The notes: generated from the sequence alone by a model not told the origin. Counted from the stretch's first letter, positions 46,050-57,760 are shown. The stretch is DNA of 64,000 nucleotides from Phellopilus nigrolimitatus (GCA_021029095.1 JAJOHG010000007.1:558001-622000); one strand, 5' to 3'. Program-made: numbers and translations.

Positions 46050-48264
46050 TCAGCAATGCGCCCGCGTGTGTTTCTCTTGAATACGCTGCGCTCGATGTAT
46101 ATGTGCCTTCCGCTTTCGGAGGTCTGCCATGAGTTGCTGCGCCTGAGGCGAGAGCTCGGACGATGATACGGGGGACGGCGGATCAGACAGAGAGCGGCCG
46201 CGCGTAGGTGTTAACGGATGCGAATGTGCCGGAAGTGGCGTCTTAGATGAGGCGGCAAATCTTTGGGTCGTCGCAGCACCTGAAGTGGGTTCGTAGAATA
46301 AACATCACGCAAATGTAGTCGAAGAGAAAAACAAATGCTCACGAGCTAGATCTAGAGATTTCTTTCCACTCCTCCTGCCATTCTCTTTCCCGAGCTCCGC
46401 GACAAAGGCTTTGTAATGCCTATCGTATGACGAGTGATTCTTCACCGCACTAACACTGGGATTCACTTTTGAATCCTTGCACGGCGCAGAGGGAGTGGCC
46501 ATTGCGGTACGGACATCCTGCTCGAGACTAACGACATCCGCACGGCCGTTCGTACGTTCGCCGAAAGCAGGACGACTAGATTCTTTCCTCCTTGGACCTT
46601 TCACTGCAGGGAGCTTTCTGCTGACGTGGGGCATTTTTGTACGGGAAATTGACGCATAGTGAGTAGCTGTCTCCTCCGACTCCCAATCCCTCCGGCGTTC
46701 CCGCTCCCGCTCAGCACGAAGGCGAACGTGCTCGCCCGTCGGCCCTTTAGCAGGTATTTGCGTCGCACGTGCCTCTGAATACGCATCTGTAGATTCCTTT
46801 ACTCTGAGAATGTCCGTCGCTCCAGTGCTGCGCCCCTTCCCGCGCGGAGCAGGGTTCAATGGACGGAACACGACAGGAGATGGTGGGGCTGGAGCAGGCA
46901 GCGGGAGCGCCGCCAGACGGCTAGCCGGACGTGGGTGTACAGCGTATTCGGCAGTCTGATACTCGTTGGTCGCGATCTCATGAATGTCAAATGCAGGGGC
47001 ACTGGTGCATTCAACAGAAATCTTCTTGATCGGTTCCTCTTCAATGGACGACGAAAAGCGTTCTACTGCTGTGATTGCATCCAGTATCTCTTCAGAACTC
47101 AGGGATCTGCGCCGCTGCCGTCGTTTCTCGGAAAGGAAATTGAAGACCTGTGATGCTCGCTGAGATGGCGTCCTGTTAATTCGACAAGGTGTCTTCAATT
47201 CAGCTTCAGTCGTGCCCGTAGAACCAGTCCAGTTCCGTAGAATAGGACCATCTCCGTTGGTGGAAACGCTGAGCTCGACTGTCATGGAAGAGATCGCCGG
47301 ATGTGTTTCGGAAGTGTCGCTTAAGAGCCCATTATTTGCAGTTTCGTCGTTAAGCTCTCTGCAAGCAGGAGCGGGTGGAGTTTGGGGAAAGAACGGAGAT
47401 GAGACAGTGGACAAGGTAGACGTGCTTCCGTTAATTTCACTTGATTACTACCATCAACTCCTGTTCAAGGATATTTTGGAAGGAGACTCACGCGATGCAA
47501 TGCTCCGCCCAGGACAGATCCGCCTCGAAGGCACTTTCCCCACCTAGAAGCTCCTTGAACGTGCTTTCTCTACACTGATTTGCTGTGCACGCGGACTGGA
47601 CACGCGCGGGGGTGTTCGCGAACGCAGTGTCGTCCAGCTGCCCATTGTCGTCGTACATGTTCAGCAGACTCGCGACGGACGGGTCCTGTCGCAGCCTGCT
47701 CAGCCTACTGATGTCGCGCGGTGTAATCGGTACTTTTCGAGGATCGGACACCTGGCGTCGTCGACTCCTGTGGTTGACGGTTTCCAAGAGGTTTGGCGTG
47801 CTCCTTTGCTGTATACGATGAGGCGTTCGTGGAGGGTAGGCGTTAGGGAACACGGTGCTTGCGTGGTGTTGGCGTTGGTGGATCTTGACAGTGTACGAAT
47901 TCTTGGTTCCGACGCTTGACGTTCGTGAAGGAGAAAGAGTTGTGGTGGATAGCGACGACACGGTATTGATGGGATGTGCTGGGGAGAAAAGAAGTATTCA
48001 GAACACACGACAATGTAACGCGATACACCACGTACATATGGGGGGCAGCAAGTTGTAGTCAACCTCAGAGACGACATTGAAGTGCGCAGAAGAGGAGCGC
48101 AGAAGGCGCGAGAAGGCAGCCTCAGAATCGCCGTTGAGTTTTGGAAGATGGAGAGTAGTATCCGGGTCGAAATCAGTGATCGGAGGGCGATGGTTGTCGT
48201 TGCTCTGTTCCCTGTCCCGCTTGTTCCTCTTTCCGATGGTAAAGAGTCGCTTTAGAAAGCCCAT
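46050..48264 (-). CDS. uncharacterised Ser/Arg-rich protein
   Basis: I do not recognise the family. Start ATG 48264 with a conserved-looking N-terminus MGFLKRLFTIGKRNKRDREQ, then DTTLHLPKLNGDSEAAFSRL. Introns join LLPPI to SHPINTVSSLS, and the frame continues through ITPRDISRLSRLRQDPSVAS, LLGGESAFEADLSWAEHC, a long Ser/Thr/Pro stretch, the basic RAERERERRRDWESEE, and YDRHYKAFVAELGKENG. The last exon (acceptor near 46281) gives LSPQAQQLMADLRKRKAHIH, stop 46052-46050. A mostly disordered protein with short ordered islands at both ends; the Met-Gly N-terminus could be myristoylated, which is speculative. No membrane helix. The short conserved-looking ends suggest an adaptor rather than an enzyme. 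Confidence 0.75.
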
Positions 48265-49362
48265 TTTGATGAGTCACCGTAACGGTTCCGTGGGTGTGAA
48301 ATGTGAAGTTCACTTGAGACTCCGAAGACGCGTCGTCAGTTTCAACGTCACGTGCTCGCTCCGGACCGTCGGCCTCCGACGATCGTGAGTCAACTCAAGC
48401 GCGAAAGGATGTTGAAAATTTACCACATGTTGACCTTGTCCTGGTTTCCGTCTTAATCATCAGCCTCATAAACATTTGCTTGCTTAAGGTATGGTCCGTT
48501 TACTAAGACTGCTACAACGCAATCACCACCATAATTGGATTGGCTCCAACTTGAAAATAGAAGGAACCTTGTGAGTCCCGTCCTTCCATGTTTGGAGGAA
48601 GTGACCGCTTTTCTGCAGCGACACCACGACTGCAAACCTTGCGCGCTACTAGCCTTTAATAACAATATGGTCCTGCACTTCATGTCTAGGTACCGCGAGA
48701 AATTACTTTCGGAGTCCTGTATTTTTTCTTGGTTGACAGGCCACCAAGCGGACTCGATGCATTCTATTTTTCTTTCAGAGCTTCTGAGCATATGAGCCTT
48801 TCAAGGTGTTATAATGGCTTAATGCATCCAGCTACGCCGATTCAATTATTGCAGTGTCATATCGAATCATCAATAACAAACTAACAATGTGTCCTCCTAA
48901 TTAAGTCTAAATCGAGATCCTATTTCGCTCTTGGCCACGTAGATATGAATGGAGAAAGGGTGGTAACGATGGAAGGCTCCCTAGAGAACGGTGTTTTCCG
49001 CTTCGTGCATGGCAATTGGCGGACCTTGCCGCAACAAATACTACAGATGATGCGGCTCACCGACATTGAATGATTCATCATTAACGTCCGACAGCATTCG
49101 CGAATCAAGCATCTGACCCCAGAAACACATTACGAAGGCACGAAAAGGTCTTACTTCAATTGACTTCACCAGGACTGTCGCAAACTTCCCAGTTTTATCG
49201 GTGTCGATATCCGCATCGGAGACTCACCATATTAGGGTACTCTGAGGTCACTCACTCATCCTGCTTTTAGACGAAGAGTGGCGGTGTGCGTTGATGTTAT
49301 TAATGAATATGTAAATGGAGTATCTCTATAAAGATGTACTTTTCCGAAAAATACGTATGTTC
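48265..49362. other. intergenic, upstream of Ser-rich gene and Tim44 3' flank
   Basis: About 1.1 kb. Overlapping frames at 48453-48791 (minus) and 48535-48795 (plus) are not family-like. Nothing supported. Confidence 0.5.
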
Positions 49363-51089
49363 CTAGAGATAAGCACGTGCAGACCTGCGCGCCATCTAGT
49401 GCAGAAGATGAATAAAGAAAAAGCATTAGACATAGTTTAACTAGAGAAACGAGATTAGCGCTTGCCTCTACGACCTTCCACCCACCAGTCAGCTCATCCG
49501 AGAGCTCCTCCTCCACACGAGTGAGGACGGCCGCGTATGTGCATTGTTCGACGCGGTTCTCCGCGCCCACCACAACCTCACGCGTCTTCGCATTCCGGAA
49601 CAGGAGTACTTCTTGTGTTGCGAAAGTGACTACGAACACGGGTATTTCGCTCCCGTTGACCTCGAGGAGCTTGGCTGTCGAGACATCGACTTGTCGGATG
49701 TCAAGCACCTTGCTGTCGCTGATGAGGCCCTGACGGAGATATTGCTCCATCGTGGCCCACAGGACATTATAGGTCTTCGTAAATAAATTATGTTGAGTCG
49801 ACACCACATTTATATGGAAGGAGAATCACGTACCGCCTCCCCACACCACCTTCGAAGCGCTTCGCGATCCGCGCTTAGGTATGCGTCTACTACCTCGGGC
49901 ACTATGTACTCCCTCAGCTCGCGCTCAAAGCTTTCCCGGTCGAATGTCGGGTCCAAAGTCCGCATGAGCCGCACCACCTGTGCGTACTCCGTCTCGTCGA
50001 ACCACGACCCAATGGTCTGTGTGACAGAACGGATGGACGAGACGAAGGGGTTCTCTGTTTCATCATACTGCTGACGCAAGTTAACAAACTGGCGGAGAAT
50101 GGGATTGGTCTCCTTGAGCTGGTTCCAACGCTCCTGGCGGGGCGAGTCTTTGTGAAGAACCACGGCCGAGCCCGCCCTACAAAGGTCGATGAGAAGTTTC
50201 AGGGAGCTATTTTCGCGTGATATAAAATAATTGTGTACTCAGGATCTGCGACAACACGACTCCGGGCTGCAATGCCGCCTTTCTTGCCAGCTTTCGCGAG
50301 ACGCATTGCCCGTCGCTGACGCCGTGCTTCCTTATCTTCGTATCCAGCATGCTTCGCCGAGCCACTGTCGTCGAGAGCATCCATAACGGTATCCGCGAGA
50401 GTTTTGTATGCCTCGGTTTTGCGAAGAGGTTCTGTTGTCGACGCAATTTTCGATGACACTGCAGAAGAGGCTCTGTTGATCTGAAAACCGCGTGCTTCAT
50501 AGTTAGCATTTGGTCGAGCAGATCTAAGTTGATACGCACTGCGCGCATGACATCGGACTCTTCCATAGACTTTAACGCTTCGGACACCGCGTCGCCGACT
50601 TTGACACCCTGCTTTCGCATCTCCTCCGCCGCCGCTCGTAACCGTGGGTTTTCTTTGATGCTCGAAGTGAGCTGAAATGCATCGAATCAACAACATCCCC
50701 AGAACCCTTCAAATTGAAATATATGAACGGACCCTCGCCCGCTCGTATGCCGCCCGCGCGCGCTTCATTGCCTCCGAGTCTTGTAACTTGTCCACGTCAC
50801 CCTGAAGCTGCTTTACATTCTCCTGAAGGTCACGGTTCTTCTGGAGCTCTTCCTTCAGCGTATCCACAAACGTCTGAAAAGGAGACTTCGGAATTTCGTT
50901 CTGGCGACGTGCGCTCGAATGGAAAGCCCGCGCGCGCGTCTGCGCGGTGCTAGAACTTGCGCCTGCCGTCCCCGCCGCCGCCGCTATTCGAAGTGCAGAC
51001 GAACATGCACCTGGTGCGGGAAACGAGCGATGCAGCTGCCTGCCCGGTGCTACGAACGAGGTCGCTTTGCGGACATGTCTAGGCAGCAT
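49363..51089 (-). CDS. TIM44: mitochondrial import inner membrane translocase subunit Tim44
   Basis: Matrix-side scaffold that recruits mtHsp70 to the TIM23 channel. Start ATG 51089: MLPRHVRKATSFVAPGRQLH is an Arg-rich presequence. Coiled N-domain FQTFVDTLKEELQKNRDLQE, then TSSIKENPRLRAAAEEMRKQ, INRASSAVSSKIASTTEPLR, ETNPILRQFVNLRQQYDETE, NPFVSSIRSVTQTIGSWFDE and the C-terminal Tim44 domain with LRTLDPTFDRESFERELREY, IVPEVVDAYLSADREALRRW, LDIRQVDVSTAKLLEVNGSE, and GGWKVVE. A final short exon adds MARRSARAYL, stop 49365-49363, through a GC-AG intron. All junction phases agree. Divergent with MsrB across about 350 bases. Confidence 0.95.
49396..49465 (-). other. GC-AG intron before the last TIM44 exon
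   Basis: Donor GAG|GCAAGC at 49466/49465, acceptor CACTAG|ATGGCG at 49396/49395. Reading on without splicing gives a weak tail (ASANLVSLVKL); splicing gives the family-like VVEMARR. Confidence 0.7.
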
Positions 51090-51434
51090 TTCTTTCGTGG
51101 ATGACGAGGACGACGGAGAAGACGAGCCGGCAATTGTTCAAAAACATTGGCAAGCGCTTGCCATTTTTGGCAAGCAAAGGCGGCTGATGATCGGCAACGT
51201 TGGGCAGCGATAAAGTCTAAGAAAACTCGGAAACGTACCTAAAAATTTTGAGTTTTTCACAAATATGAAAATATTATAGAACCCATATTTTGCAATTGAA
51301 TTCGCTAGAGACGACATATTGGAAAGCCAGAGCAATTGTGCTGCTGTTGAAAGTCACGTGCAATGCTTACAGAAACAGCTCCCCCGTCGTCATCATCATA
51401 TTTCGACCATGGTCGTGCGGGAGCTATAAAGTCT
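51090..51434. promoter_or_regulatory. divergent promoter, TIM44 / MsrB
   Basis: A compact shared promoter for two mitochondrial proteins. It contains CATTGGCAAGCGCTTGCCA near 51144, an imperfect inverted repeat (TTGGCAAGCGCTTGCCA is a palindrome-like core), and a TATAAAG at 51425. Confidence 0.5.
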
Positions 51435-52165
51435 ATGTTTCGACGAGCTCTTCTATCAATCTCACGAGTCGGTGCAACGCGTGCAACGGGCTTAGCATCC
51501 ACCTCTGTCTTCACCAACCAGGCTACTAGAAAGATGTCAGGAGACGCGCCGGTGGCAGCTGCTGAGCCTCGTAGCAACCTCAAGTCGGAATCGGAATGGC
51601 AGGCGATTCTGTCCAAGGAGCAGGTATGTGTATGCATGTATATTATATAACCCGACGATTGCATAGTAATACGATGCTGACGTCTGTGACAGTTCAAAGT
51701 CATTCGCGAGAAGGGAACGGAACCCCCAGGCAAGGGGAAGTTCGACAAACACTACGAAAATGGCGTGTATGCATGTGGAGCCTGTAATGCGCCGCTATAC
51801 GTGAGCAAGACCAAGTTCAACAGCGGATGTGGATGGCCAGCGTTCTTCGACGGTGCGTAGCATTGTTTAGTCTATGTGTGCACGTCTGATCATCATTGGC
51901 TCAATGCATTGGGCAACAGCTATCCCTGGCGCTGTGGACAGGCACGAAGATAAATCTATGTTCAAGGAGCGTACAGAGATCACCTGTGCAGCTTGTGGTG
52001 GACATCTTGGACATGTCTTCAAAGGTGAAGGGTTTGAGACGCCCAGTACGTTTACCGGCTATATGCACTTTATCGCGGCTAATGGTGTGCAATGTAGCCA
52101 ATGAACGTCATTGTGTCAATTCCATCTCGCTCAGCTTTAAAGGGGAGGATGGAAATCCGAAATAG
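51435..52165 (+). CDS. MSRB: peptide-methionine (R)-S-oxide reductase MsrB
   Basis: Reduces methionine-R-sulfoxide in proteins. Four exons: [20 protein letters not shown] (Arg-rich, no acidic residues, presequence-like) to [64 protein letters not shown]; then [31 protein letters not shown]; and [17 protein letters not shown], stop 52163-52165. The zinc cysteines (CGAC, CAAC) and catalytic Cys in RHCVNS are all there. Three ATGs are possible: 51363 (adds MLTETAPPSSSSYFDHG), 51435 (mitochondrial leader), 51535 ([12 protein letters not shown], cytosolic core). I chose 51435 for its targeting signal; dual localisation from alternative starts is plausible. Confidence 0.95.
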
Positions 52166-52464
52166 GGCTGAAGATACTGTCATCGTCGTCGTGGACCTGT
52201 CAATCTTTTCTTCCTGTAACTTTTGTGCTTGTAAAGTCCTTTGTTTAAAACAGTGATAGTGGATGAGAAACTCTTGTGTACATTGTGATTATTAAATGAG
52301 GCCGGGCTCGCATGTCAACGCTCCCGCCTGACAAAAATCCAAGTGGAAGGAGCCATGACGAACAATAGCATACCATGAAAGCAAACGGGGTGGTGTATGT
52401 ACGACGCGCATAAAACGACGAAATGTGTTTGACGTCAAAATAGATGGGTGCGAGCACACACCGA

Positions 52465-53142
52465 TCAGAGAGATTCCAACGAATCGGCGAGCTCTTTGAG
52501 TTCCTTCTGTGCATCCTTGAGCTCCTTTTGCACTCCCTAGAAATATTAATAGTGATCAGATAAGAAAGCAGGTATGTAGTTGGCGTTACGTGCGACGGAC
52601 GACGCACATCATATTTCCTCTCCCAATCATCGCGCTCGCGCTCAAGGTTCTGCGTCTGTCGTTCGTAATGATCCGCCTTGATATCCACCTGCCGCAGTCT
52701 GCGCAAGCCCGTGTCAGTAACTCCTCAACGTGCTTTAGCCGACGTAAGAAACGACACACTTCTCTGTCGTCTCCTTGGCATTCTTCTCAGCCGCGTCGAG
52801 CTCCTCCTCTAGAAGCTGTATCTTCCTCTGCAGACCCTCATTTGTGGTCTTGCTTTGTTCGCCCTCCTCTTTAGCGATCTTCGCGTCAGCAAGCTTCGCC
52901 TCCGCCGTCTCGAGCTGGGCGTCGAGCACGCCGAGCTTATGCTGAAGCGAGGTGATCTCCTGATCTTTCTCCAGGAGCTGCTGTTCGAACTTCTTGTTCT
53001 TGGCCTCGGCGGCCTCAGCACGCTCGATCGAAGTGTCTGCCTCCGCGCGGAGCTGTTGCAGGCGCTACAGATATCGATCAGACGCGACGATTCGCATCCC
53101 ATTCTAAAAGTATGAGCTCACTTCTTTAATTCTGTCGGTCAT
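52465..53142 (-). CDS. TPM1: tropomyosin
   Basis: Coiled-coil protein that polymerises along actin cables and supports polar growth and cytokinesis. Four exons, start ATG 53142 (MTDRIKE), then RLQQLRAEADTSIERAEAAE, FEQQLLEKDQEITSLQHKLG, VLDAQLETAEAKLADAKIAK, LQRKIQLLEEELDAAEKNAK, LRQVDIKADHYERQTQNLER and GVQKELKDAQKELKELADSL, stop TGA 52467-52465. Heptads run throughout without a proline. Length, about 160 residues, is the usual fungal size. LEEELDAAE and KYD/ERK segments are tropomyosin hallmarks. Convergent with MsrB, divergent from the DUF2408 gene. Intact. Confidence 0.95.
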
Positions 53143-53445
53143 GGCGCGTCGAGATCGTTGCTGGAGGTATTGAGTGAGGTGTTGGCAACGTGAAAGCAGC
53201 TGTTGGTAAAGGGCGCGTCAAGTTGCCTTTCGTAGCATACCGAGCCGCGGAAATTGCCGACGCTCAGCCCGCCCGGTCATTACAGCCGAACATGCCTAAA
53301 CTCTGTCATAGACGCTGCACTGTGCTCAGCAACTTTTGAACGCCGTTAGCAACGCACGCAGCTTCGTACGAAGATCTGAAGACGAGCAGCTGACAGAGTT
53401 GAATCGCAGCAGGGAGTGCGCGAACGAAAGCACGCGGAGGTGGCG
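53143..53445. promoter_or_regulatory. divergent promoter, tropomyosin / DUF2408 gene
   Basis: About 300 bases between divergent start codons; no TATA box recognised. Confidence 0.45.
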
Positions 53446-55663
53446 ATGGCGCCTGTACCACAAGAAGGTAAGTTAAGCACTGATCATGAGCATCACTCTT
53501 GTTAAACATCGTTCATTAACTTCCGGATTTTCCTGCAGAACTGCCTATCCTCGAGGCTCTGATAAAGTGAGCATTGTTTGTTCATCTGTTTCCAGTTGCG
53601 TGTCCAGGTCCGGTGTGACGCAACGGATGTTTCGCCCGACCGAGGCACGGGATCGGCAGAGCTTTCCCGCCAGTCTACGATGCATATGCATATTGACCTT
53701 TGCAGAATGCGTGCTCATCGATTGGCTCGTGCAGTATCCGGAACCGTTTGACTGTCCTGAAGAAGGACAGGGGGGATTTCATTAAGGCCCATGATGTCCT
53801 CAATCTCTACCACCAGACTGTCAAACAAGGTATGCACGCATAAGTCACAGTAGCTAAGACATGGTGCATGTTTTCTACTCACAGTAACCAAACTCAATGA
53901 TATCCGGGAGGAACAACCTCCACACAAGAATCGCGTCGACACGACACTGTCTGACGTATTCAGTCTGCTCTCCTTATTCTTCCTTACCATTGGAAAGACA
54001 AAGGAATGCCCGGCCACCTACTGTCAAATATCGAGTATTCGGGTGAGTTTTCACACTTTATCTCTTTCGCTGAAAATTCTCAAGAGCTGGACTAGCAATT
54101 ACTGGACCACATGAATGAGTCAGCAGTATACAACGAATCGGACCTTGCCCCCTTTCAAAGACGGCTGGATGAGCTTCGCGAAATTGTTCGGAGCGACAAG
54201 GAGAGTGGAAAGCACCCAATAGCTATGACGAAGCTTCTCGATAGGCAATTGGCTGGTTGCGGTGAGCCTCACAGGGAAATCCGTCGCATATAGCAAGCAT
54301 ATTCACTCTTTCCAGACAACATACTGGCATCAATGAAGGAGTCTCTATCGGAAATTTCGGTTGAACTCATCCCAATCCATGAGCGGCTTGTTACACTTCG
54401 ACGGCAGCTCGTCGCTCTGGCGGCGAAGGATAACTTTTCAAAGACCGAGCTCAAGCCTATCCAAGAAGAGCTCCGAAAAATCGACTCGTTAAGTGCCAGT
54501 TCCGCATAGCGCTCTATTTCCGCGCGCGTTCATGTGCGCACACGCTTACATCGCATTTTCCTACTTTTCTTCAACAGAAAACGAGTTGATGGCAAGTTCC
54601 TTGGGCCCGGCGGGTCTTCCGTGCCTACCTCACAAGCGCTTTGCTCATCGCTGCTCGAAGAATGCTTCGAGATCGCACAGGAGATCAAGGCTCGCGAAGA
54701 CTCGAAGAATGTACCTTTTGGACTCAAACCCATCTACGACCGCCTTTCCGAGATGCGTGCGGAGCTAGAGAACCTCGTGCTTACGCGCCGATGGTCTCTA
54801 CGCGAAACAGATCTTTGGAACTATACCGTCAGGCTACAAGAGATCGATAAGATGCGTGTCGATGGGAAGTTTGTGGACACGGAGGGAAACCTACCTACCG
54901 GGCAATATGTAAGAAACACCGCCCGCCTTCTGCGGCTATAGTAACATGGGTCTTATTTTTCTCCCTTCTTCGCAGGTGTTACTGTACCTTCTCAGGAGAT
55001 GTTATGGTCTTATCTACCGTCTTCTCTCCTCGAGCGAACCGGTTTCCGAGGAGCTTATGCCTATCGTACGTATTCTCCCTACACTTAATAAAGTTCCTTG
55101 TAAAAACCGTAGTATATCAGGCAAACAAACTGTCCACCGTGAAGAAGTGCCTCAACGAGGTACTTAAATATGGCGGACCGTTCAACCCTCGTGATCTCTA
55201 TCCCGTATGTTATTTTCCTTTCCTCTCGTGTTATAAGTCAAAACTAGGACATCAAAATTTAAAATGTGTTGCACAGTACCAGCTTGCGCTCTTCAAGATC
55301 GACTCAATGCGTCAGGACGGGAAGTTCATGGGGCCAGACGACAGCGTACCGGAAGGACAGGGCGTTGTCCTAGCCCACCTGAAGGAGTGCCACGAGCTAG
55401 TGGAAATGGTAAGCCGCTTTGACTTCTTCTCTCTAAAAGCAGTTCTCGTTTTAACCGCTGTACCACAGTTGAAGGAAGCCATGAACGAAACAGAGGAGGA
55501 GGAAGGCGAAGAGGGTGAGGATGTCATATATGACGACGACGAAGAAGACGAGGAAGACGGTTATAAGCAGGCGGATGGTCCCCCGTTATTCTCTGCATGC
55601 AGGAAAATCCAGCACGACGTGGATAATCTTTATTTCTGGGGGAAGTGTTATACGACGAAATAA
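53446..55663 (+). CDS. DUF2408-family (UPF0662) protein with internal repeats
   Basis: Conserved fungal protein of unknown function. Start ATG 53446 (MAPVPQEELPILEALI). Family-like peptides: RVQVRCDATDVSPDRGTGSA, HIDLCRMRAHRLARAVS, KKDRGDFIKAHDVLNLYHQT, NDIREEQPPHKNRVDTTLSD, FFLTIGKTKECPATYCQISS, IYDRLSEMRAELENLVLTRR and NKLSTVKKCLNEVLKYGGPF. A motif of the form RVDGKF-x-G-x-P-x-GQ occurs three times (near 54580, 54855 and 55305), each followed by a helical segment. The end is acidic (DDDEEDEEDG) then IQHDVDNLYFWGKCY, stop 55661-55663. The early part needs a base inserted near 53566 and a one-base frame change near 53736-53752 to keep conserved sequence. From 53800 on, phases are clean. Role is unknown; the repeats suggest a helical scaffold. 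Confidence 0.85.
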
Positions 55664-55954
55664 TGTGGCTTTAAGCTTACTGCTTGGTTTACTTTGTTGA
55701 AACTCCAAAGGGCATGCACCTCTCTTTCTCTTACTATCATTTCCGCCTTTCAATTTAATCAGCGTAGAAAGTAGTTATTAGATACTCAAGCGACTGCAAT
55801 GAAACGGATATTGAAACTCGCTAGTCCCTGACAGTCAAGCGAAGGATGAGTGGAGCGGACATGTTGCATAGAATAAGGCAAAGAAAAATTAAAGTGACAT
55901 TAATTTACAGAAAAGCATTCAGTGCAAAGCATCATAATGATAACGGATCTATGT

Positions 55955-56941
55955 CTAGGACGTTGCCCTCCCCGGCCCACGCGCGTTCTGACTGTCCTTC
56001 CAGTTCGACCAGGCTTCTTCAGTGGCGACGGAAATGCGATCACGGACACTGCCGACGCTATCAATTGCAGGCCGCACGTCGAGCGAGAAGACAGGCGAGC
56101 CGTCTTCTTCTGGCGGCGCACTGTAGTAGTCGATCACGTAGCGTACCTCCTCGCCTGTCGTCCGCCGCTTAACAACCCAATCGTGCCGGTCGAAAGGTGC
56201 CTCAGAGCTGTTTGTGAAGAGATGCGATATTTCCGATAGCGAGATGGGGACGTCGAGTTGTTAGTGATCAGGGGAGCAAGAGGAATGACGGAAAGCGCAC
56301 TTGAAGCGAGTTGGTAAGAGCCAACCGGCGAAAAGCCAGAAGCGAGCTTTGGGAGAGAGCTCACCAGGCCGGCCCCGGAAGCGAGCCAGCTCGATGGCAG
56401 CAGAGCTATAGATAATTCATTTAAATCCAGGAATATTGAGGATGTGAACTGAACACACGAACTTATCCCGTCTCCGCTCCCATCTGCGTACCTCGTCCCA
56501 CGCACGTTCATTGAGGAAATTGTGTATCTGCACCATCATCTCCACGTGCTCCTCAGGCGTCTCCATGCCTTTCCGTGCGAGCGCGTTGTGGAACTGCTGA
56601 GGCGAGGGGTACTCCCAGACGCCTCCCTCCTCGCCGCCGCGCGGGATGGTGGACGACGTGCGCCCGGTGGGCAACACGGCAGCCTGGTCAAGTGCAGGCG
56701 CTTGCGAAAGCGAGGGCATCTGGTTCAGAGGGTTGAACTCGCCGGGGCCGTGGCTGACGGGACATTGCGCGGGTTGGCGTGCGTCGAGTGTTTGCGAGGA
56801 AGAGGAGGCAGCGGAGGGGGAGTGCTCGACGGGGCACTTTGCAGGAGATGCAGCGGTAGCTGAGGACTGGGCGTGCATCGGGCAGCCCGATGGCGGCGCC
56901 GACTGCGCAGGCGCTGCTGAATGCGAGGATGCTTGTCCCAT
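55955..56941 (-). CDS. CYC3: holocytochrome c synthase (cytochrome c heme lyase)
   Basis: Attaches heme covalently to apocytochrome c in the mitochondrial intermembrane space. Start ATG 56941 ([19 protein letters not shown]). The N-terminus has three Cys-Pro heme-type motifs: GCPMH, KCPVEH, QCPVSH. Then [68 protein letters not shown], and after introns [41 protein letters not shown] and [20 protein letters not shown]. Ends near GPGRATS, stop 55957-55955. PFDRHDW and RYVIDYY are the family signature. Three exons, phases agree. Convergent with the DUF2408 gene. Confidence 0.95.
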
Positions 56942-57682
56942 CGTCGTTGTCAAAGTCGGAACCAAGTCGGACTCAACTTTTCGTCCACTCGGCTTTGCCT
57001 GATATGTCCGTATGTTCGGGACACCGGGCACTCCGTAGTCAGGTGAGCGTTTTTTTAAATTTATCTATTTCAACTTCTCCCCCTCTCCCCCTCTCCCCTT
57101 TTCTGCCTATCCGCTCTCGTTCATGTTCGACCTAGTATTTTGTTCGTCACCTCTTACTGTGTCTTATTCAAAAATATCTTAGTCTTCCGCTGCTCTTGAT
57201 AGGCCTACAGAAAAGTCTGGAGACTGTTTTCAACAATTCCTCGATCAAAGCAAGATCGTCAAAGCGTCAACAAGTACATTTATAACGCACCTGAAGCAAT
57301 ACAGGTTCTACTTCTCTTATGCTGGATGCTGGAAGGCTGAGTCTTCTTAGCACACAAGTTGCGCATTTTTTTTCCCTCTGACGTCTGTCTGCTTGCGACA
57401 GCAAAATGGCGGAGGATGGCTAACTTTCCGTGATTAGGTTAATTGCGCCGCCATCGGACAAGCAAGGTCTCAGGGTCTTCTCAGGTGAAGCTATTCAGCA
57501 ACGAAATAGTTTATCCGAGATGCAAAAGCAATTTCAGGCTGCCTTTCAAACTGTCGACATGAAAAAAGGCGAAAAAAGAAAAGAGAAACTCCCCGCCCAA
57601 CGGCCGGGCACCGGACATCGGCCGCAGGCTAGGTTCTAGGGCTAAGGGTTCTAAATATGTCTTTACGGAAGCTTTACCTCTC

Positions 57683-57760
57683 GACCATTGTCCGCACTGT
57701 CGGTAAATGCCGTCAGGGACTCGAAGTCCTCACGACGACCGAGGCACTGTCGACCTCGTG
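57683..57760 (+). promoter_or_regulatory. conserved upstream block 1 (paralogue 2 copy)
   Basis: Counterpart of 42605-42520. Both lie about 700 bases before the respective start codons. Confidence 0.65.
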
